Shown: positions 16,265 to 24,062, numbered from the stretch's first letter. The stretch: 42,457 bases of DNA from Paenibacillus sp. (GCA_031254035.1 JAIRVF010000063.1:1-42457), one strand, 5' to 3'. Notes: generated from the sequence alone by a model not told the origin. Numbers and translations are program-made.

Positions 16265-17262
16265 TGGCATCGGAAATTGAATTTGACCTTCCGGACAGCT
16301 TGAACGCTTCCGAGCCTCCAGAACGCCGTGGAGTCAGACGCGATCATGTAAAAATGATGGTATTGAATCGAAAGAACAGCCATATCCTACATGATGATTT
16401 TTTCAGTATTGATCAGTATCTGCACAAAGGAGATGTGGTTGTTTTAAACAACAGCCGGACCATTCCGGCCGTTCTGAAAACAATGAATAACATCGAAATT
16501 CGCCTTTCCAGAAAAAGGGGTAAAGCTACTTGGGATGCTCTGATTATGGGTAGAGATGTAAAGCTTGGGGATACATTCGAAATTTCTGAGTGCCTAAACG
16601 CAAGAGTTATAGCAAAGGTGCCATCTCTTCCTTTCTGGACCCTTGAATTTTCAAAAGAGGGGTATGAACTCTATGACGAGATTTACAAGAATGGTGAGCC
16701 TGTAAGATATGAGTATATCGACACGCCTTGGGGAATGGACTATTACCAGACGGTTTATGCTTCCGTACCCGGCTCGGTAGAAATGCCTTCGGCAGGAAGA
16801 GCGTTCAGCTGGGAACTGCTGTCTAAGCTACAGAAAAAAGGAGTTCACATTGTTTTTTTGCAGCTTCACGCTGGCTTGAGCTATTTTATGGATGATAACT
16901 GGGGAGGAACGCCTTTGGATTGCAACGAACCCTATCATATTCCGCTTGACACCATGGAAACCATCTGTCAGGCGAAAGCTACAGGGCGCCGTGTGGTTGC
17001 GATAGGCACCACTGTCGTACGGGCTTTAGAAACAGCTGCAATGAACGCTGCACTTTCCGGATGGACCAATCTCTATATTCAAAAGCAGTTTCCCTTGCAA
17101 ATAGTAGATGGAATCCTCACAGGTTTCCATGAGCCAAGAGCAAGCCACCTGGATATGTTATCCGCCTTTATAGATTCAATGTTTTTATTTAAAGCATATG
17201 AGGAAGCGATTGAGCATCGTTATTTGTGGCATGAATTTGGCGATGTCCATTTGATCATATAA
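16261..17262 (+). CDS. QueA-like S-adenosylmethionine:tRNA ribosyltransferase-isomerase family protein (divergent)
   Basis: A protein of 333 residues that follows the QueA pattern end to end: PPERRGVRRDHVKMMVLNR, GDVVVLNNSRTIPAVL, YYQTVYASVPGSVEMPSAG, HIVFLQLHAG, YHIPLDTMETI, VVAIGTTVVRALE and IVDGILTGFHEP. QueA transfers the ribosyl part of SAM to 7-aminomethyl-7-deazaguanine in tRNA to give epoxyqueuosine. Here the usual PTAGLHFT reads PSAGRAFS and the LHVGAGTF region reads LHAGLSYF, so active-site segments differ from housekeeping QueA. No tgt or queG neighbour is present. The context (SDR upstream with overlap, VOC downstream) supports a specialised paralogue rather than the standard tRNA enzyme. 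ATG 16261 or 16264 is served by AGGAAGGAG. Confidence 0.85.
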   Translation: MMASEIEFDLPDSLNASEPPERRGVRRDHVKMMVLNRKNSHILHDDFFSIDQYLHKGDVVVLNNSRTIPAVLKTMNNIEIRLSRKRGKATWDALIMGRDVKLGDTFEISECLNARVIAKVPSLPFWTLEFSKEGYELYDEIYKNGEPVRYEYIDTPWGMDYYQTVYASVPGSVEMPSAGRAFSWELLSKLQKKGVHIVFLQLHAGLSYFMDDNWGGTPLDCNEPYHIPLDTMETICQAKATGRRVVAIGTTVVRALETAAMNAALSGWTNLYIQKQFPLQIVDGILTGFHEPRASHLDMLSAFIDSMFLFKAYEEAIEHRYLWHEFGDVHLII

Positions 17263-17264
17263 GA

Positions 17265-17627
17265 GTGGGAGCCTTGAGAATACACCATGTGGCGTTGGAA
17301 GTAATAAAGCTCGAAGAGGCGGTTTCATTCTATAAAAATGTGCTGGGGTTTCGAGAGGAGTATCGCTTGAACGTTTCAGATGAGAACATTGTCTTTCTTT
17401 TGCAAGGAGACTTTCGGATTGAGCTGATAGGTAATGAATATTCGAAACATATCCATGATCGTATCCATTTCTGCTTTGAGATCGAATGTTTGCAGGAAAT
17501 AATGAAAATGCTTGAAAAGAATGGATGTAAACTGCTGGAAGGGCCGCTTTCGTTGTCCAATGGATGGGATACGGTCTTTTACAGAGGGCCACATGGTGAA
17601 GTTCTCGAGTTTTTGGAAACCTCATAG
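17265..17627 (+). CDS. VOC (glyoxalase/bleomycin-resistance/dioxygenase) family protein
   Basis: A small vicinal-oxygen-chelate protein of about 117-120 residues. The first beta-alpha-beta-beta-beta unit opens with IHHVALEVIKLEEAVSFYKNV, and the second ends in GPHGEVLEFLE; the His and Glu residues in these segments are the usual metal ligands. It starts 2 bases after the QueA-like stop. Start is uncertain: GTG 17265 has no SD, whereas TTG 17274 gives the expected N-terminus (LRIHHV) but has a close-set GGGAG. The family isomerises, epimerises or cleaves small hydroxy- or oxo-compounds, or binds drugs. Here it is the last gene of the SDR/QueA-like/VOC unit. Confidence 0.87.
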   Translation: MGALRIHHVALEVIKLEEAVSFYKNVLGFREEYRLNVSDENIVFLLQGDFRIELIGNEYSKHIHDRIHFCFEIECLQEIMKMLEKNGCKLLEGPLSLSNGWDTVFYRGPHGEVLEFLETS

Positions 17628-17669
17628 CAGTTTCGCGTACTCAACTGGCTTAATGCATAAGTACATCTA

Positions 17670-17691
17670 GCTGGCCGCTTGGCCAGCTTTT
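17670..17691 (+). terminator. Terminator of the SDR/QueA-like/VOC operon
   Basis: A perfect 7-bp GC-rich stem, GCTGGCC with GGCCAGC, a 4-base loop, and TTTT directly after. Confidence 0.85.
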
Positions 17692-17767
17692 GATATGTTG
17701 TGATCTCTTCCAACGTTTCGAAATCAATTAGGATGATCGACAGGAAAGTCCCCAATACGGCAGCTCT

Positions 17768-17965
17768 TCACACGGTTAGTCTTAGTCCAATAGTTGTTCC
17801 AACAATGCCTACGATACCAATCAAACGGAGCAGAGAGGCGCGTTCTTTGAAAAAAAGAAGGCCGACAACGGCTGTGCCAATCGTTCCAACTCCGGTCCAG
17901 ATTGAATAAGCGACACCAAGTGGAACGGATTTCACTGTAAGAGATAAGAGAGCAAGGCTAGTTGT
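17768..17965 (-). pseudogene. Relic of a small multidrug resistance (SMR/EmrE-type) efflux protein, N-terminus lost
   Basis: Read on the minus strand, this stretch translates to the C-terminal two thirds of an SMR pump: SLTVKSVPLGVAYSIWTGVG, then GTAVVGLLFFKERASLLR, then LIGIVGIVGTTIGLRLTV and a stop at 17768-17770. The PLGVAYSIWTG segment is the SMR family hallmark in helix 3. Helix 1, with the essential Glu, and helix 2 are absent; upstream of about 17965 the frame is closed by stops and unrelated sequence. No start codon or SD precedes it. It is therefore a truncated, dead copy rather than a gene. Confidence 0.8.
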
Positions 17966-18176
17966 TTTGAGGTCATCGGTTTTATTTTTTTGAAATGGAC
18001 CTCAGTCCGAGATACGTGGACGAACAACTTACTGATGTTGGGTGCATTTGGTATACGGCGCGGCACCTTGTGTGCATGAGGGGACTACTCAAAAATTAAT
18101 TTGTGGAATATTCAATTATATTCAAACTATCTCTAGTTTAACTTTTATATGTTTTGATACTATTGAAGCAATTCCA
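17966..18176. other. Degenerate intergenic stretch between two gene relics
   Basis: No coding pattern, repeat or regulatory element stands out. It lies between the SMR relic and the broken acetyltransferase and is probably the scar of deletions. Confidence 0.35.
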
Positions 18177-18921
18177 ATGCCTAAGGAAGTGAACATATTG
18201 ATAAATCAACATAGTCGAGTAATCAATATGCCTTTATTTTCACAAACGATTACTGACTTTTGGAGCGCACAATTTTTGAAAGGAGAAGTCCTCCACAGTG
18301 ATGTAGTCTTTACTGTCTCGATCAACCCCGATCTGAGCGAAGATTGTCGGGTCATGGTACTGGAAACCTCCGATGGCCGATAAGGTTGGCCTTCTTCAAC
18401 GACAAGACTTGTCGGAATCGACTTTTCGCCGGAGATTGAATGAAGCGGGGGTCAAGCTGCATGGCGCAGATTATCTTTTTTATTTTTCAGAGGCCGATAA
18501 GAACGTATTACTGCATGAAAATCTGGAGGGTGACTTGCGCCGGTTAACAGAGCACGATGATGTGGTTTTCTCCGATTTCCAGTCCTCCGCTTCGGAACAA
18601 GACTTGGATGACGCTTATGTGGAATTGGATCATTGGGCGGTGTTCGGATCTTTTGATCAAAGCCGCCTCGTCTGCGCCGCCAGCATGTATCCCTGGGATA
18701 ATGCGAAAATTGTAGATCTCGGAGTTTTGACTCTAACACCCTTTAGAGGAAAAGGTCACGCCCGCAGAGTAGTGCGTTCCATCTGCAAGTATGCCATTGA
18801 TCAGGGATACGAACCCCAGTACCGTTGCCAGCTTGATAACCAGGCATCTGAGTCGCTGGCTAAAGCGGCAGGCTTGACGCTGTTTGGAAAGTGGGATGTA
18901 ATTTCCAAGACATCAATTTAA
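18177..18921 (+). pseudogene. GNAT-type acetyltransferase gene split by a frame change
   Basis: Two overlapping frames together make one protein. The first (from about ATG 18177, ending 18383) reads ILINQHSRVINMPLFS and ends in VMVLETSDGR. The second (18373-18921) begins ADKVGLLQRQDLSESTFRRR and runs through SEADKNVLLHENLEGDLRR to the acetyl-CoA site LTPFRGKGHARRVVRS and the end KAAGLTLFGKWDV. The first part lacks any GNAT core, and the second lacks an N-terminus and an SD, so they are halves of one gene of roughly 240-260 residues. A small deletion or indel near 18373-18385 changed the frame. The GNAT core itself is intact, so a shortened product from ATG 18373 cannot be excluded. Confidence 0.7.
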
Positions 18922-18974
18922 TTAAAAATAAACTCGCTACATTAGTCATTGTAGCGAGTTTATTTTTAATTAAA
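18917..18974. terminator. Bidirectional terminator with a 24-bp perfect stem
   Basis: The arms 18917-18940 and 18951-18974 are perfectly complementary (core AAACTCGCTAC / GTAGCGAGTTT, flanked by AT-rich TTAATTAAAAAT and its complement), with a 10-base loop. It has A and T runs on both sides, so it can stop transcripts from either direction. Confidence 0.9.
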
Positions 18975-19132
18975 TTTACATAGTTCATGAGCTTGAGACA
19001 ACAACAAAATGTTTGCCTCAGTCATCCACAATGGCGAGTCCTACCAGGATGAGTTCATGAGTCGAAGAAATTTTTCCTAAGCAATCTCCTACGTCTCATA
19101 GAACAAATATCTTTAACCCTCTATAATTGCTT

Positions 19133-20194
19133 TTATTCATTACTGTTAGTACTAATTAAAGAGAATTCATTAATAAATCCATCAGCCTGCATGAAAATAG
19201 GTACTGATTTGTTGGATTTAAAATCAAATAAATAAATCCCTCTTTTGTCATTACCTGATGGACCTCCGAGATAATACAATTCACTATTATCTTCTGTTAT
19301 GGCAGTAGAACTGGCTGCATGTATTGAGAGCTTTAATTTGGTACGTTTTCCAGTCTGGATATCCACGAAATTATACTCATTTTCACCACGATTGTAATAA
19401 TGTGATGTAACCATAAATAATTGATCGTTACTGCTGGTTAATGATATGACCTGTTCATTTTTTAACCTGATAACCTCTCTCTCTTGTAATGTCTCCGTGT
19501 TTATTTCTTTTACAACATAATCAGGAGGAACAGTTGGCTTTTGTTTTTTACCAGCAAGCTCTCTAGCTTCGAATTGAGCTTTTTTTGAGTATTCAGCTGT
19601 GTAAATTGATTTGTTTTTATCATTATAAGTTACGCACCATGTGCTAGTGTCTGTATCCTTGTCATGCAAGACTTTCAAAGAATCCGTTTTGTTATTCAGA
19701 AAAATCGTTTTTAAATTCCCACCTTTCTCCTGCGCAGCTGCTAAAACCAGTTGGCCTGTAGTGGTGGTTGGAACAATATAATTAATCGCAAATATATCAT
19801 CTGTTAATTTCTCCTCTTTATGACTAGTTAAGTCATAAGAAAATAACTGATCTCCTTTCCCACCGCCATCTGCAGAATAGTATACTTTATTGTCAGTTTT
19901 TGAAATCACTGATAGAGGAGATTGAGAAGTGTAAGGGATATCCGTTAATTTTTTTATTTCCTTCGTATGTAAATCATAAATCATAGACCGCATTACCATT
20001 CCGTTATCTATGTTCTTGCCATTCACATATTCCGTATAAGTAATCGATAAATATGGAGAGAAAGGCATAGGGTCTTTTTCTTCCATAGTTCCTGTAGTCG
20101 TCTTATTTATTGAATCGGAAGTGTTTGAACAAGATGAACAAAAAAGAACACAAAGCAATAGTAAACAAGTATTTTGAATGTGATTTCTTTTCAA
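19133..20194 (-). CDS. Lipoprotein of unknown function, probable beta-propeller (TolB/WD40-like)
   Basis: A protein of 353 residues with a lipoprotein signal (KRNHIQNTCLLLLCVLF, then SSC with Cys at about residue 22), exported and anchored outside the membrane. The mature part shows repeated strands of the beta-propeller kind: DNKVYYSADGGGKGDQLFSYD, SIYTAEYS, DQLFMVTSHYYNRG, SELYYLGGPSGNDKRGIYLFD. These end in 'value to text' strands much like TolB or DUF5050 sensors. The start codon is TTG with GGAGGAAGAGG at good distance. It follows the secreted protein gene on the same strand, with a 22-bp hairpin between them. I do not recognise a named family, and no enzymatic motif is visible. Confidence 0.72.
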   Translation of the reverse strand: MKRNHIQNTCLLLLCVLFCSSCSNTSDSINKTTTGTMEEKDPMPFSPYLSITYTEYVNGKNIDNGMVMRSMIYDLHTKEIKKLTDIPYTSQSPLSVISKTDNKVYYSADGGGKGDQLFSYDLTSHKEEKLTDDIFAINYIVPTTTTGQLVLAAAQEKGGNLKTIFLNNKTDSLKVLHDKDTDTSTWCVTYNDKNKSIYTAEYSKKAQFEARELAGKKQKPTVPPDYVVKEINTETLQEREVIRLKNEQVISLTSSNDQLFMVTSHYYNRGENEYNFVDIQTGKRTKLKLSIHAASSTAITEDNSELYYLGGPSGNDKRGIYLFDFKSNKSVPIFMQADGFINEFSLISTNSNE

Positions 20195-20212
20195 TATAAT
20201 CCTCTTCCTCCG

Positions 20213-20262
20213 GATAATAAATAATATGGATAGGTTGTACCCTATCCATATTATTTATTATC
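20213..20262 (-). promoter_or_regulatory. Intercistronic 22-bp perfect hairpin
   Basis: Arms 20213-20234 and 20241-20262 are perfect complements (GGATAGG / CCTATCC at the tip, AT-rich below), with a 6-base loop. It starts 5 bases after the upstream stop codon (read on the minus strand) and ends just before the next SD, with no T-run. It is better seen as a transcript-stability or translation-control element than as a full terminator. Confidence 0.7.
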
Positions 20263-20267
20263 ATATT

Positions 20268-21068
20268 TTAAAATTCATAATAGTATCTTCCATTAAACGA
20301 AAGAGTTGAGCTAAATGTTAGCCCCAAATATGAAACTCCGTCCTTCCAGATATCTATAACAGCATCGGGGAGGGTTCCATTGTCTTCTTTAAGAAAATCA
20401 TAAACAATATCTTTGTCCAGATTCCTTACAGTAATTGTGGTATCATACCGAGGGTTATCAATTTCACCTTTTGTTGCACAGTCTCCTTTCTTCATATTGT
20501 TGTTATGATCCCCTCCAGTATCCGTAAATGTAGTGCCCCGCCCTGTTCCAAGCACTTTACCACTACTTGTTCCAGTTATCGTAATTGAGTTATTGTGTGC
20601 ACCATATGTATATGTACCGGGGGCTTTCCGACTGCCTTGCGGGAGGGCACTTTTAATATCGATCGTCTTTTGATCTTGTGGGTATATAATGTCTTTGAGA
20701 TATCCTTCACCATCGTAAATGACCTTCATTCCAGGTTGGGGTTGCGGATTGTCAATATGGATGACAGGAAGAGACTTAGCTTCGTCTAGAATTCCCTGTA
20801 CCATTTTGTTTTCTTCATCTAGAGCTGATTGTTCTTCAGGACTTAGGGTTTTATACAATGTGGTATCGGCTGCTTTTTGTAGGGGTACAGGTTTCCCTGT
20901 CTCCAGATACACTGGGTTATTGTTTTCATCATACTGAATTACAGTGCCTGCTAACATTTTGTCTGGGATAGAGCTGCCATGATCAGCAAAAGAACTGATT
21001 GGACTAGCGAGAATTTGTGATCCTACTAATACAACTGCTGCAATCTTGCCAAAATTTCCAATTTTCAT
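20268..21068 (-). CDS. Secreted protein of unknown function
   Basis: A 266-residue exported protein. The signal peptide is clear (MKIGNFGKIAAVVLVGSQIL, then SSFA before DHGSS, cleavage near residue 29). The mature N-terminal part is acidic and helical (LSPEEQSALDEENKMVQGIL). The C-terminal half is Gly/Thr/Asn-rich beta structure (GTYTYGAHNNSITITGTSSG, GTGRGTTFTDTGGDHNN), ending YYYEF. The single Cys (GDCAT) makes a disulfide unlikely. The SD is weak (AGAGGT). No known family could be assigned. It is transcribed toward the lipoprotein gene and may share its messenger RNA. Cell-surface or secreted effector roles are equally possible. Confidence 0.7.
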   Translation of the reverse strand: MKIGNFGKIAAVVLVGSQILASPISSFADHGSSIPDKMLAGTVIQYDENNNPVYLETGKPVPLQKAADTTLYKTLSPEEQSALDEENKMVQGILDEAKSLPVIHIDNPQPQPGMKVIYDGEGYLKDIIYPQDQKTIDIKSALPQGSRKAPGTYTYGAHNNSITITGTSSGKVLGTGRGTTFTDTGGDHNNNMKKGDCATKGEIDNPRYDTTITVRNLDKDIVYDFLKEDNGTLPDAVIDIWKDGVSYLGLTFSSTLSFNGRYYYEF

Positions 21069-21861
21069 ATTATACCTCTGATAATTGTAATATACTACAA
21101 TTTTAGTATATATTAATATCCATATTATGCAAATAATTCGTTTGAGATTGGTACATTATAACTATTAATAACACATTTCACGAAAGTAAAAAGTTACATC
21201 TTGATATAAGGAAATTTATCCTGAATTTCTAAAGAACGACTCTGTGAAAACGTTAAAAGGGCTCCAAATCTTTGGTGGAATCGTGTTTGTCAGAACAATA
21301 TCACCTAAAGAAAGGAGTACCTATTAGGTGAAATCTACCATACCAATTCAAAAGGCAGTCGTAAATGGGGAACTGTTTTCTGCAATATGAGCCTTAAGAA
21401 ATTTTTGGCATGTCTGGAAGTGAACGAGGAACGCAAGTATCGCTATTTAAGGCAGAAAGCTATCATCTCACGAAACACGCTACCTATGAGGGGATCCTCA
21501 AAAACGTGACAAATTATGTCTACTTAACAGGAAACACTTCATCGGTTTATCCAAGGGGATTTCCAATGTCTACTCTAAAAGGTGCACTTTACAGCACAGT
21601 ACAGTGGGCGGTGAATTTCAAATCTTATTTGTTCATCGTGTTTTGTTTTCACATCGCTGGTTGTCAACGCCACAGGAAGTTTCGCAAACAAATTGGCAAG
21701 ATGCCGGCATCTGTTGTGCAGTATCCATCAGCAAACCTAGAAGTTATTACATTTCATAATAAAGAAAAGAAGATACACAAGAGTTATTTAGTAAATCATG
21801 TAACATTATCCACTATTGAGGTGTTATATATTATGTAGCAAAAAATTGAGGAGGGAAAGAT
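21069..21861. other. About 790 bases without a credible gene
   Basis: This stretch separates the minus-strand secreted protein gene from the plus-strand secreted protein gene and must contain both promoters. Three short plus-strand frames were examined. A 142-codon frame (21410-21838) has no SD and no recognisable composition. An SD-led GTG frame near 21329 (AAAGGAG upstream) stops after 20 codons. An ATG frame near 21388 stops after about 40 codons. Together they look like decayed coding sequence. Nothing identifiable remains. Confidence 0.4.
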
Positions 21862-22464
21862 ATGAAACAATTGAAATCAGGGTTCTTAGCTTTATTCTCA
21901 GTAATTTTTCTTCTTGGATTTAACATAAGTGCGTTTGCAGCAGAAGATCCAACTGCAGTAGAGGAAAGTAATGATAATTCCGTCGTTAATGCTGCTACTG
22001 CAACTGGTGGGTACATAACACACTTAACGCCAACCGAAGCTGAAGAGTATCAAAAAAATCTTGTCTTTCATGATTCTAACTTAATTGAAGGAACCATCCC
22101 AGGAATTATACCATTTGCTTCAACAGTGGCTGTAAGTTGGAATAAATTAGCCCAATATGATATTGTATCTGCATATGAGACTCTTACTGTAACAAGCAAG
22201 TCAACAATTAATATTACATTGGTTCAATGGCCTGACTCACTAAGTATTATAAGAGACCCCGAATTAACATATTCCATTACAGGTAAAGACTATCAAAACA
22301 GTAGAATTATTACCGGTAAATATTCTAGTTCAAATGCAACAATACAATTCTTAAATGTACCACCTGGAGAGTATGTTTTATCTGTTTTTAATGGAAGTGG
22401 CTACACGGTTTCTGGAAATTGTTATGCTAAAAGAGACCAAGGTGCAAACTTAACTATTGATTAA
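21862..22464 (+). CDS. Secreted protein of unknown function
   Basis: A protein of 200 residues with a textbook Sec signal peptide (MKQLKSGFLALFSVIFLLGF, cleavage after SAFAA near residue 26). The mature protein has an acidic linker (EDPTAVEESNDNS), then beta-rich sequence with Thr and Ser (ETLTVTSKSTINITLVQWP, LTYSITGKDYQNSR), ending in a domain that resembles bacterial Ig-like or pre-peptidase C-terminal folds (ATIQFLNVPPGEYVLSVFNG). This last segment is typical of extracellular carbohydrate- or protease-associated beta-sandwiches. SD GAGGAGGG is well placed. The next gene begins 40 bases later on the same strand. Function unknown. Confidence 0.78.
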   Translation: MKQLKSGFLALFSVIFLLGFNISAFAAEDPTAVEESNDNSVVNAATATGGYITHLTPTEAEEYQKNLVFHDSNLIEGTIPGIIPFASTVAVSWNKLAQYDIVSAYETLTVTSKSTINITLVQWPDSLSIIRDPELTYSITGKDYQNSRIITGKYSSSNATIQFLNVPPGEYVLSVFNGSGYTVSGNCYAKRDQGANLTID

Positions 22465-22504
22465 AATAAAATTGATCTTGACTACGCGGAGAGAAGGGTC
22501 ACAA

Positions 22505-22840
22505 ATGAAAAAACGAAGAAACCTACTCATAGTCGTGGTATGTACATTATTTTTAATCGGTAGTGGAATAATCGCTTGGCCTTTTGTTGAAGATGCTATG
22601 GATAAGGGGCAAGCGAGTAATCCAAGATACAGGAAATTAAACGAGGCAGAAAGACAAGAACTTTTAGATACCGTTGATGCAATACAGTCTAAGTATGGAA
22701 CTTTTAAACGTACTACTACTGAACAACCTTTACCAGATGACGGCGTGGTTTATGACATTCAAGATATTAATAAGGATACCAAGGTAGTTTTTAAAGATGG
22801 TAGGAGATTCGATCGAGTACCAGACGGTTCCAAATTTTAA
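22505..22840 (+). CDS. Small membrane-anchored protein of unknown function
   Basis: A protein of 111 residues with one N-terminal membrane helix (RRNLLIVVVCTLFLIGSGII) and an outside domain of about 85 residues: charged helix KLNEAERQELLDTVDAIQSK, then beta strands GVVYDIQDINKDTKVVFKDG. ATG 22505 follows GGAGAGAAGGG; the frame is open further upstream to 22457, but that part overlaps the previous gene and lacks an SD. It is probably cotranscribed with the secreted protein upstream and may be its membrane partner. No family recognised. Confidence 0.75.
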   Translation: MKKRRNLLIVVVCTLFLIGSGIIAWPFVEDAMDKGQASNPRYRKLNEAERQELLDTVDAIQSKYGTFKRTTTEQPLPDDGVVYDIQDINKDTKVVFKDGRRFDRVPDGSKF

Positions 22841-22904
22841 AAAACCCGCAAAATGGATTAATGATATGCTCCCTTAGATATACTGATAGTATTAGACAGA
22901 ATCG

Positions 22905-22974
22905 GATAGACCGAATGAGTTTCATCTTCAGACTCTCACAGAACCGTAGGTGAACCTCTCGATTCATACGGCTC
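22905..22974 (-). mobile_element. Relic of a group II intron: domain V and part of domain VI
   Basis: On the minus strand, 22974-22941 is exactly 34 bases and folds as group II domain V: an 8-bp helix GAGCCGTA / TACGGTTC carrying the catalytic AGC triad, an internal bulge, and a GAATC / GGTTC stem closed by a GAGA tetraloop. The following TGTGAGAGTCTGAAGATGAAACTCAT, from 22940 downward (written here as the stretch 22940-22915), has the look of domain VI. No complete reverse transcriptase is upstream, only a decayed stretch with a weakly RT-like tail at 22982-23203, so the intron is dead. Confidence 0.72.
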
Positions 22975-23004
22975 CTATCATTCAGCCAGTTACGGTATCA
23001 TTCC

Positions 23005-23041
23005 GAGAGCCCAATGTGGAAACATATTGGGCTCTCTTTTT
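23005..23041 (+). terminator. Terminator with 11-bp perfect stem
   Basis: GAGAGCCCAAT (23005-23015) pairs with ATTGGGCTCTC (23026-23036), with a 10-base loop and a TTTTT tail. It lies about 165 bases after the small membrane protein gene, just beyond the intron relic, and may have served the interrupted transcript. Confidence 0.8.
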
Positions 23042-23398
23042 GCAATTTCTTTCAGACCAGTTTTTCGCTCGAATGCGATGCCCTCTGAACCTCTTGTATA
23101 TACGCATCGCCCCTTTGAGCCACTCTGTCTCAAAGGCCAATAATTTAATGTGTTTTTGAGTTATTGATGGAGTCGCTATCCATTGGAACGGCTCCACGTT
23201 CAAAATGGAAGCATCAATTGACTCATATTATTAAAGTGGATTTGGAAGAAAAAAAAACAACCTTATCTTAAAAAAGGCTGATCGTCATCGATTTCTCATG
23301 CGGCTTCCACGCCATATGCCCACAAAGGGTGCTTAATTACTGGTTTTTTCAGGCTATCAATGAGCAATCGGAGAATATAATTACATTTCCTTTTCTAT
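23042..23398. other. Intergenic stretch without recognisable genes
   Basis: Contains the remainder of the intron relic on the minus strand (to about 23203), an A-rich tract and a T-rich tract, but no open frame with a ribosome binding site and no family signal. Confidence 0.4.
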
Positions 23399-23431
23399 AT
23401 TATAACTGAGTGAGGTACACTCAGTTATAAT
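23399..23431. promoter_or_regulatory. 14-bp perfect inverted repeat upstream of the MmcQ/YjbR gene
   Basis: ATTATAACTGAGTG and CACTCAGTTATAAT are perfect complements around AGGTA. No T-run follows on the plus strand, so an operator is more likely than a terminator. It lies about 50 bases before the likely start of the next gene, overlapping where a promoter would be. Confidence 0.5.
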
Positions 23432-23481
23432 AGTGTACAAGCCATAAGGAATTGATGTCATCCGCAAAGGGGAGTACTGAT

Positions 23482-23841
23482 TTGAAGAATAATATCATCG
23501 AATACTGTTTAAATAAGAAGGGGGCGACGAAGGATTATCCCTTCGGATCTGATCCATTGGTAGTCAAAATTGCAGGTAAAATGTTCGCGCTTATTTTTGA
23601 GAGCAAAGGGGATTATTTATATTTAAACCTAAAATGTGACCCGGTGATTGCGGAAAACTTGAGAGAGCAACATGAGGCCATCGAGCCGGGTTATCATATG
23701 AACAAAGAACATTGGAATACAATTACGATCGATGGTTCCTTACTAGAGTCGGATGTCTTTAGTATGATTGATCACTCTTACGATATGGTTGTCAAAAAAC
23801 TTCCTAAGAGCCTCCGAGAAATCTATACCGGAATAAACTAA
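23482..23841 (+). CDS. MmcQ/YjbR family protein
   Basis: A single-domain protein of about 119 residues matching the MmcQ/YjbR (CyaY-like) fold: IIEYCLNKKGATKDYPFG at the N-terminus, KIAGKMFALIFE, LNLKCDPVIAENLRE, and the closing GYHMNKEHWNTITIDGS with SYDMVVKKLPKS. The family is widespread and small. It has been described as DNA-binding on weak evidence, and its cellular role is unsettled. TTG 23482 is chosen because AAAGGGGAG is placed six bases upstream; ATG 23455 is also possible, with AAGGA close by. A single gene bounded by an inverted repeat and a terminator. Confidence 0.88.
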   Translation: MKNNIIEYCLNKKGATKDYPFGSDPLVVKIAGKMFALIFESKGDYLYLNLKCDPVIAENLREQHEAIEPGYHMNKEHWNTITIDGSLLESDVFSMIDHSYDMVVKKLPKSLREIYTGIN

Positions 23842-23850
23842 ATGATCACA

Positions 23851-23877
23851 AAAAGACCCGGCAGATTTGCCGGGTTT
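23851..23877 (+). terminator. Terminator of the MmcQ/YjbR gene
   Basis: ACCCGGCA with TGCCGGGT, 4-base loop, A-run before and short T-run after. Confidence 0.75.
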
Positions 23878-24062
23878 AATTATGTAAGAATAAGTTGTTG
23901 CGCGCATAGAAGCTCTATGATATGATTAAAAAACCACTGATCTCATTTCAAAACAAGTCAAGGTTATCCTATCTTATTTATACCTTAATCTTACCACATG
24001 GCATTGCCGTTTGTCAAACATTCTTTTTCAACAAATTTGAATGAAGGAGTGTATGCAGGAAG

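Noticed and set aside
17700..17909. A 69-codon plus-strand frame
   Set aside because: It is the antisense of the SMR efflux relic, which reads sensibly on the minus strand.
21410..21838. A 142-codon plus-strand frame
   Set aside because: No ribosome site, mixed composition, no recognisable domain; kept only as part of the undefined intergenic stretch.
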